Shown: piece by piece, positions 1 through 10,973 of the stretch
Numbering within the stretch: position 1 is the stretch's first letter
Layout of the letters: every line of letters starts with the position of its first letter
Assembly: GCA_034509755.1 (NCBI GenBank)
Contig: CM067559.1
Location: 38,398,032-38,462,031 of the forward strand
Reading direction: 5' to 3'
Length of the DNA stretch: 64,000 nucleotides
From: Anisodus tanguticus
Taxonomy: Eukaryota; Streptophyta; Magnoliopsida; Solanales; Solanaceae
Notes under the pieces: model-generated
The model's database searches: none
What the model was told of the DNA's origin: nothing
The model's input: only the letters and a program-made list of their open reading frames with translations
Program-made: the position numbers and the translations under genes

Positions 1-331
1 CCTGGTTTAGCCCAATTTTCACTTTTTATACAAGGTAGACACATTGTATACCGTGTATATAAGCACTGTTGCGAAAAAAAGTTGATTATGCGAATGTAAA
101 CGAAAAATATGGCTATGTAGGTGTAATATATTATGTTGGGTTGTATGTTTTTGTAAAAATTCCCCCATTTTTTTGATAATTTGAGTCAATTTTTTCATTG
201 ATGGATATAGACCATAAAGTAGTGAACCAACTAAGTTACAGCTTCTTTTACTTTCTCTTGTTTTCAAAACATTATTTCGTTGTTAGAAGTTGGGCTAGTT
301 ATTGTGCTAGTGTTGCACTTCCATGTGGAAA
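1..331. other. Unassigned AT-rich sequence
   Basis: I see no coding exon, repeat boundary or RNA gene here; the short open frames have no recognisable motif. If UTP14 extends beyond the window edge, this is intron or upstream DNA of that gene. Confidence 0.5.
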
Positions 332-340
332 CCTAAAAAC

Positions 341-1295
341 TAGGGGTGTCCAACGGGGCGGGTCCCGGCGGGACGGGACCCGACGTGACGGGGAAGATCA
401 GGTCCGGTCCTCCGGTGGGACCGGCCAACGTCCCCTCCCAATCCCGCCGGAAGGGGGGCTGTGATTTGGCGGGGTCGGGGCGGGTCGGGGGATTCATTTT
501 AAATTGAATTTGCAACACTGAAATTGACATTCACACCTACCTTACCACGAAATTTCTACGTTGAAAACTATTGTATATTGTGAGATCTTTACTAAAGAAA
601 ATGGAAAATTAGAAACCGATTTGGGGAAAACACAAATTGATTGGGAAAATGAACTTTTTCCTAAAAATTGGTGGCGCCAAACCGCCTTGCGCCAGTTTGA
701 CCGGCACGTCTCGAAAAAATACTTAAAATAAAAAAAAATCGGATAAAACGAACATCCAAGCGCAGAGTTATGACCATTTAAAGTTGCACCACTTTAAACT
801 ATTTTCTCTCCCTACATTTTCCGTAAAAGCTTCATAGATTGACACCCTTAGTGAAAACTGACCCTTGTGGTCCGGCCATGTTTCTACTTTATTTGTTCAT
901 AATATGATTATTGCATGGTATTCTATAAACAATTCTTACATGCTATTCAAGTTTCCCTAGTCCTCGTAAGCTCTACGAACAATTATCTACATTATATAAA
1001 TAATAGCAATACTAGAGTCAATAATTTAACTCAAAAGAATTGAAAAGTTCACTATTCACAATTTACAGCTTCTAAGATGGTAGGAAGATTTGTGAGAAAA
1101 GAAAATGAGTATTTATAGATATACTTGGGGGTTAAAAATAAATATTAAGGGGTATGGAGGGTTTATGGGGTGGGGGGCCAAAAATATTAAGGGGGGGGGG
1201 GATCGGGATCGTCTATTTCTTTTTTAGGGGATCGGGCCTGGGCCGGAGTGGGGTCGGGGCGTGACCGGGCCGACCTGGCCCACTGGCCACCCTTA
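341..1295. mobile_element. Non-autonomous hAT-like DNA transposon
   Basis: The ends form imperfect terminal inverted repeats: taggggtgtcc on the left and the complement of taagggtggcc on the right. Both fit the hAT end rule (YARNG). A perfect 9-base match, cctaaaaac, flanks the element at 332-340 and 1296-1304; the usual 8-bp hAT duplication lies inside it. Subterminal DNA is very rich in GGGCGGGTC-type motifs on both sides, as in many plant hAT elements. No transposase frame is present, so it would depend on another element. Confidence 0.82.
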
Positions 1296-1647
1296 CCTAA
1301 AAACAATGGGTTCAAATTTATATATCTGTAGACTGTAGTGCTTTCTATATGCTATTGCAATATTGGTCTGGTTGCTGCATCTGATTGCAACTGGTAGAAT
1401 TCCTTTTCGTGGGCTAATATGGTTTTTAGTTAGTTCCTCTCTTCATGTGAGCCCTTCATTACTGAAAGCCTCTCTCTCGTCGTTGATCCCTCTTAGCTAC
1501 AAGAAGTATGCTGTAGTTGATATTTATGCCTAAGTTTTATTATCGAAGAATATAATTGGACTGGGATGAATATTCAAGGAGGAATCAGTTAATAATATGT
1601 TCAATTACCCTTAGGTCCAAATTTGTTTGGCACTTTTTTCTTATGGA

Positions 1648-1838
1648 GAGACTAGTGGTCAATAAAGTGGATTGAGAACCATGAGGTCTCAAGCTCAAAT
1701 CTAGGTGATTTCTTCCCATCTGTCATAGCCTTGGTGGATAGAGTATCTTGGTACCTGTTGTTGGGGGAAAGATGACAGGTATCCTGTGAAATTAGTCGAG
1801 GTGTGGCCGGACACCACAGTTGTCAAAGAAATAATAAT
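1648..1838 (+). mobile_element. Solanaceae-type SINE (ctaggtgatttcttccc family)
   Basis: The segment contains a pol III B-box-like stretch (gaggtctcaagctcaaat), then ctaggtgatttcttcccatc and agtcgaggtgtggccgg, ending in gacaccacagttgtc. This order is the known body of a common Solanaceae SINE family. Divergence from the usual consensus is visible, so it is old. It lies upstream of the first visible UTP14 exon. Edges are approximate. Confidence 0.7.
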
Positions 1839-2021
1839 GTTAGTCTAAGTTCACTTAGTTTGAATCAGGAAGCAAAAGTGCCAACACGGTTGGGACAAAA
1901 GGAGTACTTGTTTTTCCCTTTTAAAATTTGATTTGCATTAGCTGCAGAAGATGGGAATAGAGAATGTACAAACTTTTTTTGGTTATGGTGGATTTATAGG
2001 CATTGTATTTTTCTTATGTAG

Positions 2022-5000
2022 GATGAAAATGTATCATCAGATGAAGAAGATGGTGATGATGATGATGAGGATGGTCGGAGAGGAGATAATGATGAGGAAG
2101 AGGATGATGGAAGACATTCACGGTTATTGCAAGAAATTACTGGACTTCCTACTGATGCTTTTGATGGTAAACTTCCTTCGCACATTTCTTGATGTTCATG
2201 CCTGCTATTACTAGTAGAATATGATGTGTTTCTTCAAATTCAATTCGTTTATATATTTTGTATCGGTGATTTATAAGTGCTACTTCCCTAAACAGAAGCA
2301 TGGAGGTCGAGGATTAGGGTAGAAGGTTAGTAGGTAGTAGTCGAGCTATATCTCTCTTTTCTGTGGGAGAGCGTGCTTCTAGTTTAGAGCACACTATCTG
2401 CTCCATCTTCTCCTTACCAATATTATTATTATTTTTCTATCACTATCTTCTTCAATTTTATTACTAATATTGTTTCTTTTACTTTGGTTATCTTTACTAT
2501 TTTTGTTGTCAATACTTTTCTTTTCTTCAATATTTTCATCATAGTTTTTTTTACTCTTGTTTTCAAACCTGTTTTGAATAACGCTTTTCTTGAGCCGAGG
2601 GTCTATCAGAACACCATCTCTACCCCACCAAAGGTTAGGGGTAAGGTCTGTGTACACCTCACCTCCCTAATTCCCACTTTTGGGATCACACTGAGTATGT
2701 TGTTGTTGATTTGTATGTGCTACTTGTACAAATGTGATGTGGGCATCAATTAAATTTTAGTTTTTTCTTTTTCGTGCAATTCCATGTTTCTTTCCCTTTA
2801 TTTTGTTGGAGAATCATGCTTGTTAAGTGCTCCGCTTTCCACAATTCTGTGCATTCCCCTCTACCTCGGAAAAAAGAGGATTTTTTTTTCATTACATGTC
2901 ATTTCTTCGAATACATTGTGTAATCCATGATGAGAAGGACTGATCAAAAGATGTCTGTACGATAGGCAAGAAGAAGAAAAACGATATCATATCCGAGGCA
3001 TATTCAGAGTCTGAGTATAATCCCAGTCGTGATATTTTGGATGGGGATGGCCACATTAGCATCCAGGATCTTCTGGACCCACTCCATGGGAAGTCTGACT
3101 ATAGCAAACTTAGAAAGAGCATGAGTCGAATGGAGAAAAAGTCCATGCCCATTCATGCACCTCTTGCGAAACCAGATCAAGAGAGATTGGATAGAAAGGC
3201 AGCTTATGGTTTTATGCAGAAGGATGTTACGAAATGGGAACCTCATGTTAAAAGAAACAGAGAGGCACCGACTATTTATTTTGACGAAGATAAGGACGTG
3301 GGATTTTCTACTGTAGGAGCAATAGCTGCTGAATTTGAACCAAGAACTGATTTTGAGAAAAAAATTGCTTCTCTTGTCAATGACCATGAGGTCGTTGAAG
3401 CTCATAGAAAAGATGGTGCAAGACTTCTTGAACTTAATAAGGTATGGAGGTCATGAAATTGTACACCCTATTCAATTTTTTAGAGGAGAACGGTCCCTGT
3501 AAATTTTTATATTATATTTAATGTTTACCACTTTGGCAGATATCTGTAGAAGATGTGAGGGAGCGGCAAGACCAGCTTGCTAAGATGAAAAGTCTTCTTT
3601 TCCGTCATGAAATGAAGGCAAAACGAGTCAAGAAGATAAAATCAAAAGTGTATCATCGTTTGCTAAAAAAAGATAGATTGAAACAAGCAGGTAATGCAAT
3701 TGAAACAGATCCAGAAGCAGCCAAAGAGCAGGCAATGAAACAAGAATTCAAAAGGGCAGAGGTAAATTTCATTCATTACTTGTGTGAACTTGCTTAGGAG
3801 TCTTTTCTGATTTTCTGGTTATTTTTTGATTGAGTTTGTCTCTTTTGCAACTAAAAATTAGGGCTTTTTTCATTTTTGGCCTGTCGGCCGAAATTAATTA
3901 CGGGTCCTAGCCAAAATATACAAAACATATACACTGATTATGTATATTTATGTATATAATATGTATGTATATCATATGTATATTTATACTTAAACATACA
4001 TAACCTATACGTTTGCTGACTATTTTGTAAATTAGATCACCCGAAGACGTTGGACTATAATTGTCTCTAAATTTTATGTAGGAACGCTTGACTCTGAAGC
4101 ACAAGAACAGCTCCAAGTGGGCAAAGCGCATCTTAAAACGTGGCTTGGATTTGCAAGATGAAGGAACTCGAGATGCTATTCATGAGCAGCTGAATCAACA
4201 TGCCCTTTTGTCCAGAAAATCAAATAACATGAAAGGGAGCAGTAGTAGTAGTGAAGAAAGCAGTGATGAGGATGACCTTGATGAGGCTTCTGACGGGTCA
4301 GATCAGGACGCTGCTGTAAAACTGTTGAGGAAAGCAAAGGACAAGACCACTCAAGTCTTAGAAGGAGACGAAGAATTGCCAGCATCAGGAGTGCTTTCCT
4401 TGCCTTTCATGGTAATTTTATCAAGGGCTTTTTTCTTTTTTGGCCAGTCGGCCGATTACAAAACATATACACTGATCATGTATATTATATTTATATTATA
4501 TGTATATTATATGTTACAATGTGTATATTATATGTATATTAATACTTAAAAAGTACAGAACCTATACATGGCTATTATTTTTTTGAGTAGTCCAAAATAT
4601 GTAATTATTGCGTAATTAATTTTATCAAACTTTCCTTTGCACCACTACTTGTTCTAAATTTTTTGAGGTTTGGAAGTTCATCTATGGTATTGGCATTTCA
4701 CAGGTCCGTGGATTGAAAAGAAGAAAAGAGGCAGCCAATGAAGAAGCAAAGCTTGCTCTAGAAGAGTATGAGTCATCATTGAAGGAATTAGAAGACAAAA
4801 ACGAGCCAAAAACTCAAGGAACAAATATTTTGACTGGTAGGAGGGTTTTTGGTGCTAAAAAAAAGCAGGTACCTGAACCCAACAAAAAGAAAGTGACATC
4901 GGACAATTACTATGGTGACAGTGATAGTGAAGGTGAGACAGATGCCAGAGAAACTGGCATCAGTTCTCGTGAAGAAAATATTTTTCCTGAGAAGGAAATT

Positions 5001-7637
5001 CATTTTAATCCCAATGCACTTCGTGAAGAGTCTGAGATTGGTCATGATTCTCTGTTTAAGGTAATTCCATCTCATATTACCCTCTTTTTCTGCATTGTTT
5101 GAGGTGATTAAAGTTTGACTTTATCCTGGGTTTCAGAGTTTTGACGACATTGCAAGAGACCCAAACTCGAAGACATCATACGAAGTTTCCATTTTTGCAG
5201 CTGACTCGCGGAAAAAGGTTCAGTTTTTGTTGTCTCAAGAATCAATTTTCTTACTCCTTTTGGCATAGTTAGTCTTATTTGTATATATTTGGTGAACAGA
5301 TGAATGATTCGTCAGTTAAAGGGAAGAAGACAAAATCTGCAAATGCAAAAAGTGCAACCTCTTTACAGATCACAGAACCTGTTGTCAATAAACCTGATGG
5401 AGAGGTAATCTCTCTATATGCTGAATACAGAGAAAATGACAAAAATGGTCCCTTATGTTTGATGGTAGGTTCAAGATAGTCCCTTAAGCATGCATTAACA
5501 TTTCTGGTCCTAAAAGTTTCCCAAAAGTTTAACAATTTTAGTCTTCGTCAAAGATTTATCGAACTGTGTCTGTTTAGATTTGACTGGAACTATGAATAGG
5601 AAATTAGCGGGAACTCACGTTTAGAGGTACACTTTTGTTTTGGTAGATTTTCTATTTTAATTAAATTCTAGAGTTTGGTGCAACTTTTTGAGGTGTAATT
5701 TCGGCTATATTTTATATCTTTTTAATGTCTATTGTAGTTCTTTGTGTTGCATATTTAGGATTTGATCAGACTTTAATGGTGTTTATAGTTGAGTCTTTTC
5801 CCCCCCCACTATTTTCGTCAAGTCTAACAGACAATTAAATATTTTACGGAGTCTAAAAGTGTTAAATTTTTGAGAAATTTAAAGGGGACCAAAACCCTTA
5901 TGTGCATACTTAAGGGACTATTTTGAATCTACACTCAAACATAAGGGGCCATTTTTGTCATCATCTCGCTGAATCCACAATGCAACTTTCTCTGACCTGT
6001 TTGTTACAATTGACTCTTAATTCTGCTTGCAGGAAATTGATGAGGATAGTGATACAGATAGTGGAGGAGAAATGGTTGATGGGATTTTAACTACTGGGAC
6101 TAAGTCCACATATGAAATCCCATCTCAAGAAGAACTTATTCGGCGTGCTTTTGCTGGTGATGATGTTGAAGACGACTTTGAGAGAGAAAAACAAGATGCC
6201 TTGAATGAGGAAATTCCAGAGCCCGAGAAGCCTGTTTTACTGCCTGGTTGGGGCCAATGGACCAATATACAAAAGAAGAGAGGCCCGCCTTCTTGGATGC
6301 TTGAAGAACATGATAATGCCAAAAAGAAAAGGGAAGAAGCTCTCAAGAAGAGAAAAGATGCAAATCTGAATCATGTTATCATCTCCGAAAAGAGGGATAA
6401 GAAGGTTGGTCATTGACAAATTTCATCCTTAACCTGATTTAAGAATCAACATTCTTGTGATTGATGTCAATTTAGATTTTAGATGTTGAGGCTAAACTTA
6501 TGCTTTACTGATGGTGATTGTAGATTTATGTGCATGAGTGATATTTTATTTGCTTCTTCCCTTGGCTTTAAAGTAGGAAAAAATTGAACTTATGAAGAAT
6601 TTTTTAAAGGCTATGTCTCAGTGTTACTTGTCTTTGTTCAAAGTGTATGACTGTTACCACGATTGACTCAATTTCTATTTTTCCGGGCAGGCTGAAAAAT
6701 TACACACGCCGACATTACCTTATCCCTTTACTTCCCAAGAAGTTTTTGAGCAGAGCATTCGGATGCCCATTGGACCTGAATTCAACCCTGTAACAGCAGT
6801 TCCAGCTCTTATTCGCCCAGAGGTCCGTCCTCAAGCATTACTATCTAATTTTACCTTTCTCCTATATTTCCATATTCGTGTTATTTCCCGAAGTATATAC
6901 AGTCCTGTATATGAAACCCCCCAGAATCCAGTTGCATTAGGGTGTGTTTGGTACGATGGAAAATGTTTTCCTAGAAATATTTTGTTGAAAATAAGTGGCG
7001 TTCTTACTTATTTTCTAGTGTTTGGTTAGTAAGCAAAAATAATATTGTCTCAAGAACATTTATATGTAATCTAGCAAAACACTCTGGGGTAGGATTGGGT
7101 GAGGAGTGGGGTTTGTGGTTGGTGGTCAAGGGGTGGGGGTTGGGTGGGTGAGGAGGAGACTAGAACTTGGAATGCCATTTATGGAACTTGTTTTCCCTAC
7201 TTCCATGAGGGAAGTCGTTTTCCTCCTTCTAAGGAACTTGTTTTCCTAGAGAAAATATTTTTCAAAACATTTTGACCAACCAAACACACCCAACATTTTG
7301 ACCAACCAAACACACCCTTAAAGTTATTCCTTTTCGTAGCCCTTTACTTTTTTCCTTGGGTATAGAGGTTTTCGTTTGTTGCTTTTTATGTTTTGGGGGA
7401 AGGAGTTAGGGTTTGGGACTATGATTTGGAGGTGGTTTAGGTGTTTGCTTGCTTATGTTATAATTCTTACAGGTGGTAAAGAGGAGCGGTATTATCATAA
7501 AGCCAATCAAATTCGAGGAGTTAAATTGTCATGAAAGAGCGCAGGACCACAAATGTGGTGGTGTGCAGAAAAAAAAGGGTGGTAAAAGTAAGGGCAAAGC
7601 TGCAAAAAGACAACTGTGTAGATCGGAAGCTAACTGA
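2022..7637 (+). CDS. U3 snoRNP / SSU-processome protein UTP14 (5' partial)
   Basis: Ten exons with GT-AG borders join into one open frame of about 795 residues: 2022-2166, 2966-3441, 3540-3761, 4082-4411, 4704-5060, 5137-5217, 5300-5404, 6033-6404, 6691-6822 and 7471-7637 (TGA). UTP14 is a nucleolar 18S pre-rRNA processing factor; in yeast it activates the DEAH helicase Dhr1, which strips U3 from pre-rRNA. Family hallmarks are visible: an acidic D/E-rich stretch in exon 1, KRNREAPTIYF in exon 2, KIKSKVYHRLLKK in exon 3, LTLKHKNSSKWAKRILKRG in exon 4, RGLKRRKEA in exon 5, PVLLPGWGQW in exon 8, FEQSIRMPIGPEFNP in exon 9, and a Lys-rich tail. The N-terminal ~100 residues are missing. No fitting exon occurs in 1-2021, so the start is probably left of the window, or the gene is 5'-truncated. 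No internal stop was found. Introns carry several transposons. Confidence 0.93.
2589..2710 (+). mobile_element. TS/SolS-like SINE in UTP14 intron 1
   Basis: The segment reads cttgagccgagggtctatca, then ctaccccaccaaaggttagg and ggtaaggtctgtgtacacct, and ends with gagtatgttgttgttga. The TTG-repeat tail and 'gggtctatc...ggtaaggtctg' body identify the tobacco TS family and its Solanaceae relatives. It is complete at the 3' end; the tRNA-derived 5' end is unclear. Orientation matches the host gene. Confidence 0.8.
3860..4070. repeat. AT-rich intron insert, copy A (UTP14 intron 3)
   Basis: An 'cttttttcatttttggcc' lead, a gtcggccga block and a run of tatgtata motifs (acatatacactgattatgta) are shared with 4420-4610 in the next intron. 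A related TATA-rich block lies at 25995-26165. No clear inverted repeats or target duplication were resolved, so the class is unknown, probably a decayed MITE. Confidence 0.55.
4420..4610. repeat. AT-rich intron insert, copy B (UTP14 intron 4)
   Basis: This is a second copy of the 3860-4070 repeat in the neighbouring intron: gggctttttt, ggccagtcggccga, acatatacactgatcatgta, and a matching tail ending near acctatacatggcta. The two copies lie in the same orientation, about 560 bp apart. Confidence 0.55.
5429..5967. mobile_element. MULE-type MITE in UTP14 intron 7
   Basis: Terminal inverted repeats extend over 50 bases. Both ends contain atgacaaaaatgg followed by cccttatgtttga, with a further agtcccttaag block inside. 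A 9-bp near-duplication flanks it: gctgaatac at 5420-5428 and gctgaatcc at 5968-5976. Long TIRs plus a 9-bp duplication suggest a Mutator-like non-autonomous element. No transposase is encoded. Confidence 0.75.
6939..7320. mobile_element. MITE with gggtgtgtttggt termini (UTP14 intron 9)
   Basis: The left end reads agggtgtgtttggta and the right end accaaacacaccctta, an inverted pair seen in a common plant MITE family. Next to the right end, the unit cattttgaccaaccaaacac occurs twice in tandem (7268-7292, 7293-7317), a local end duplication. Target-site duplication was not clearly resolved. Confidence 0.7.
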
Positions 7638-8160
7638 TTCGCAAGGTTTGACATTTTAAAGAAGAAATCTTTTATGGCAATTCTGCAGTTCTGAAATCCC
7701 TTGGTTGATAATGAATCACTCTTTGGGATCTTTCTTTCCATGTTCTTGTTTTGGCTCTACATTTAGGTCTTCGTTTATGCAGTGTTGGTAGAATTTTTTT
7801 GTTGCAGTTGCATACAATGAAGCCTTGGCAATCACGAAGATGTGAGGCTTTACTCTCCACACGTGCAGCAAAAAGAGATTTTTTTTGAGTTCTGTAATTC
7901 TTTGGCAGATGACTGATATAGGCATGGCTCGTGTCGTCATATGCGCTGCGAACTTTATTCTTCTGAGTGTACTATGTGAACTGTGCTATGTTTTTATTTG
8001 AAAGTATTTAAAGTTTATAATTGGTTCAAGTGAAGCAGGGATGCACAAGTTTTGTTTCATTTGTTGCAAGTTTAGAGCTTGGCTATGATTTTGTTAATAT
8101 GATATTGAGTTTTACATGTTTATGTGCCAAAAACCAATTTCAATGATTCTTTTTGTTGAT
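7638..8160 (+). other. UTP14 3' UTR and downstream flank
   Basis: Following the TGA stop at 7635-7637, this is T-rich non-coding sequence with no canonical AATAAA noticed. The 3' UTR length cannot be fixed from sequence. No other gene is seen here. Confidence 0.45.
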
Positions 8161-8960
8161 AAATTAAACATTTTATTACCAACAGGAGAATTACAAACCA
8201 AATCTGAAACTACCGGTCTGAGAAGCTCAGTGCACCAACTAACCTGATCTGCTAACCTCAATCTTACATAGGATAATAATTCAACTCGTTTAACTTTGTA
8301 GCTAGTTTAGGCCTAGTACTTGCTATGTAAACCACTTCTTGTATCACATTCCTAACCAAGGGTTCTACATTCCTAGTTTGATGCTGGAAAAATCTTCTAT
8401 TCCTTTCCTCCCAACAATATACATTGTGTAATTTCACAAGTGGGGTCTGGAGAGGGTAGGATGTACGCAGACCTAACTTTCATCTTTGTGGGGTGGAGAG
8501 GTTTCCGAAAGATTTTCGCTCAAATGAGAAGTAACTTTTGGTGCTTCCAAATTGTTTCCAATATATTAGTCACTTTCTTTGGTATAACAACACTTGTGAC
8601 TAGAATATTTGGATAGAGAATAGAACACTTAAGATGAACTGGACTCTATCTGCATTAGAAAGATATCTAGCTAACCATGTTGTGTTCCTGTTTAACATTT
8701 TTTCCACCAATGACTGACATTGCATAGCTTATTCCCTTTTTGTTTAGTCCAAGGTATTTCTAGATATTTAAATGACATTTCTACCTTAACAAATCTCAGG
8801 ACCTGTAGAATCTATTGGCTATTGCAATTCCAATGATTATTGATTGGATGAAAATAACAGATTATTTTGGGTGTCCGCAATAAATACTATATTCTGATCA
8901 AAATGTCTAAGAACAGCCTTAATGTGACAGTTTAACATTGTTAGTTTCTTCTCATCCGAA
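8160..8960 (-). pseudogene. LINE ORF2 C-terminal remnant
   Basis: The minus strand reads, with stops and frame changes, typical plant L1-like ORF2 C-terminal blocks: a YLEIPWTKQK-type start of the post-RT region, TWLARYLSNA, and near the 3' end CWEERNRRFFQHQ. These match the connection domain and the zf-RVT tail of plant LINEs. It is interrupted by a SINE at 8435-8511. The decay is extensive, so it cannot produce protein. Confidence 0.7.
8435..8511 (-). mobile_element. Truncated TS/SolS-like SINE inside the LINE remnant
   Basis: On the minus strand it reads tttcggaaacctctccaccc, then ttaggtctgcgtacatccta and ccctctccagaccccacttg, the same SINE body as at 2589-2710 but in opposite orientation and 3'-truncated. 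It splits LINE sequence that resumes on both sides. Confidence 0.75.
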
Positions 8961-9463
8961 TTGAATACATCACTAATCCATCCCCGTTATTCATTAAGCC
9001 TCTAGGAATAATTTTTTTTCTGTGTAATCATAAAAAGCTAATTTTTCCGAAGAATTTTAGACTAGGCTTCTGATAATTTTTCATTTTCTGCTAGTGCAGC
9101 CTAACTTTTCGATATATTTTTGGCTTGAAGTACCCCTGATCCCATTGTCGAACCATACCTCACAATTTTGGCAACAAGATCGATACCATCGGAGGAAGGT
9201 TTTAATATTTTTCATACGCAGTCCTTTGAATAGAAGTTGTAGCGGCACGACGCAACTTAGACCTTATTCGTTTAGCCGGCGAATTTGTTCCATTATTTTT
9301 GTACTAATTGCTGCTATGTTGATATTATTGGGTTGTTTACCCTGTTTTCTACCCCTTATTTGGCTTTCCGGTGAGATTCGTCCATGGTGTGTTTGGATGA
9401 CACGGTAATGGCGGTGATGTGCAAAATTGGGTATGTGCAAAAACCAAAACTAGACTAATTAAT
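8961..9463. other. Unassigned sequence between LINE remnant and repeat copy 1
   Basis: A 104-codon open frame on the plus strand (9094-9408) has a hydrophobic stretch IIFVLIAAMLILLGCL and a Cys-Pro rich turn. I recognise no family, see no clear promoter or splice context, and do not call it a gene. Nothing else is visible. Confidence 0.4.
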
Positions 9464-9639
9464 ATTTGTGAATAAGCATGGAGATGGTGAGTGGTGATCG
9501 GAGAAACTGGTAGTAGCGGGTCCGGCGATATTTTAATGGAGAAGATCAGAAGAAAAATGTTAGCACATTATTAAGAGTAATTACATATTAAAACAAAAAG
9601 TTAAAATTATTTAGTTATATAATTTCCGATAAGAAAATG

Positions 9640-9900
9640 ACACGTGTACAATCTTAAGAAAATCGTCATTATCAAAATGATTAATCCATGCCGTTTTCAT
9701 TAACGCCGGTATTACAATACCATTTTTCATTAATATCGGTGTTAATGAAAATGACATGGATGAGTCATTTTAGTAACGACAATGACATAAATGAACAATT
9801 TTGGTAACGTCAATGACATAAATGAACCAAACTATTAAAAAGTGACATAAATGAGTCATTTTCAATAGTTCGATGACATATTTGAGCTTTTACCCTAGCT
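9640..9900. repeat. Short interspersed 'atgacataaatgagtcatttt' repeats
   Basis: The motif gacataaatga, followed by a(c/g)(c/t)aatttt or gtcatttt, recurs about every 35-40 bases, and the block is preserved at 11930-12150 in copy 2. It lies 3' of the peptide gene. Function is unknown; it may be a small hairpin-prone repeat, since gtcattttcattaa and ttaatgaaaatgac face each other. Confidence 0.5.
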
Positions 9901-10290
9901 TTTTGCTCTTTATTTAATAAAAGAACTTCCTTTTTGGTGGGAGGGGCACTATAATTTCGATTTAACTTATTCATCAACCAAACAATCTCTAGATGTCTTA
10001 AGGGTGTGCAAACGTTGGAAGACAAATAATATGGATCGAATGCAGTAAACTAAAAAAAGGTAAGAAATTATAAGGTGTAAATACAAAAAAGAAGCATAGA
10101 TTAAGGACGTAAAATGCAAAGAACTTTCATAAGATTTGTACATAATCAAGCACTGTTTTAATCGAATTATTTTATACTTGATCCCTTTTTTGGTCCCTTA
10201 AGAAAATGGGTTACACATTCAATTTAAAATGCACGTACAGAAGAGTAACACTAGCTCCACTATACATATAATTTCGATAGACGGCCGATA

Positions 10291-10602
10291 TCATTGTCCG
10301 GTGGCACCTGGCGGTGGTGCATTAGGCGGCAACGAGGCGACAACCACCACCACCGCCGGAGGTGGTGGACACGTCGTAGAAATAGGCGTGCCGGGACTTG
10401 TTTTACAAGATGGAGCAGATGGAGGTAAAGGGACAAACTTTGGTAGCATATGATCAAAATCACTTATAGATTTTTTAATCTCAGTTTGGGACTTCAAATC
10501 CAATATCTTTCTATGAGTAGTTGCATGACTTGAAGAATAGCAAAGAGTTGTGAAGAACAAAAAAAGAAGAGTCTTAAAAAGTCTACATTGTTTGTTCATC
10601 AT
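10291..10602 (-). CDS. Small secreted IDA-like peptide precursor, copy 1
   Basis: The 103-residue product starts with ATGATG at 10602. Residues 1-27 form a signal peptide (KTLLFLFFTTLCYSSSHA). A charged linker follows, then LPKFVPLPPSAPS (residues 53-65), which resembles the IDA/IDL core PIPPSAPS bound by HAESA-type receptor kinases in abscission and cell separation. Unlike classical IDA, the residues after the core are CKTSPGTP rather than KRHN, and about 38 residues follow, with PPPP, a VVVVV run and PPNAPPPGATGQ at the end. A TATA box lies upstream. It is intronless and 98% identical in protein to copy 2 (two differences: C6S, and P to L near the end). Family membership is inferred from the motif, supported by copy 3, whose core is closer to canonical. 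An alternative is an unrelated Pro-rich secreted peptide. Confidence 0.7.
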   Translation of the reverse strand: MMNKQCRLFKTLLFLFFTTLCYSSSHATTHRKILDLKSQTEIKKSISDFDHMLPKFVPLPPSAPSCKTSPGTPISTTCPPPPAVVVVVASLPPNAPPPGATGQ

Positions 10603-10670
10603 ATCATAGACTAATATATAGAACTTAAATGTGTAGAAGAATAAATTGTTAATTGTGAAGTAGCAATGTT

Positions 10671-10680
10671 GTTTATATAG
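10671..10680 (-). promoter_or_regulatory. TATA box of IDA-like copy 1
   Basis: The minus strand reads ctatataaac, about 70 bases upstream of the ATG. The same element sits at the same distance in copies 2 and 3, which supports its use. Confidence 0.6.
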
Positions 10681-10973
10681 TTCAAGAAAGTTTTGTGAAC
10701 ATTATTTAATGACCTTCTTTTTCTGTTGGAAGATATATATCATTAAACAATATTTCTATTTTGACTTGATTTCATGGTCAAAGGGACTAGGAAGTTGGGG
10801 AGTTACTCTATGACTATTTTTGTATCTTTATTCGGGAGATGAATTTAATATTGTGTTGTAACAGTTGAATGATTAATTGAGCATTCGATGAAAGTGATAT
10901 AATCTCAAATTTAGGACAAATTTGGTGTTATGGTTGTTTTCCGCTGATTACAAGAATATAAGGTTGCCTCTTT

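Larger units (their letters stand above)
9464..10973. repeat. IDA-like gene segment, copy 1
   Basis: This segment matches copy 2 (11771-13240) with an offset near 2268 bp over the peptide gene and its flanks, and matches more distantly copy 3 (from 33790). It starts at 'aatatttgtgaataagcatg' and breaks at 10973, where a retroelement fragment replaces the expected continuation. Confidence 0.85.

Noticed and set aside
9094..9408. 104-codon plus-strand open frame with a hydrophobic segment
   Set aside because: No recognised family, no promoter or splice context, and surrounded by decayed repeats; open frames of this size are common by chance.
10229..10453. Plus-strand frame overlapping the IDA-like gene (and its counterpart at 12497)
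   Set aside because: Shadow of the conserved minus-strand gene; it has no signal peptide or motif, and the minus frame explains the conservation.
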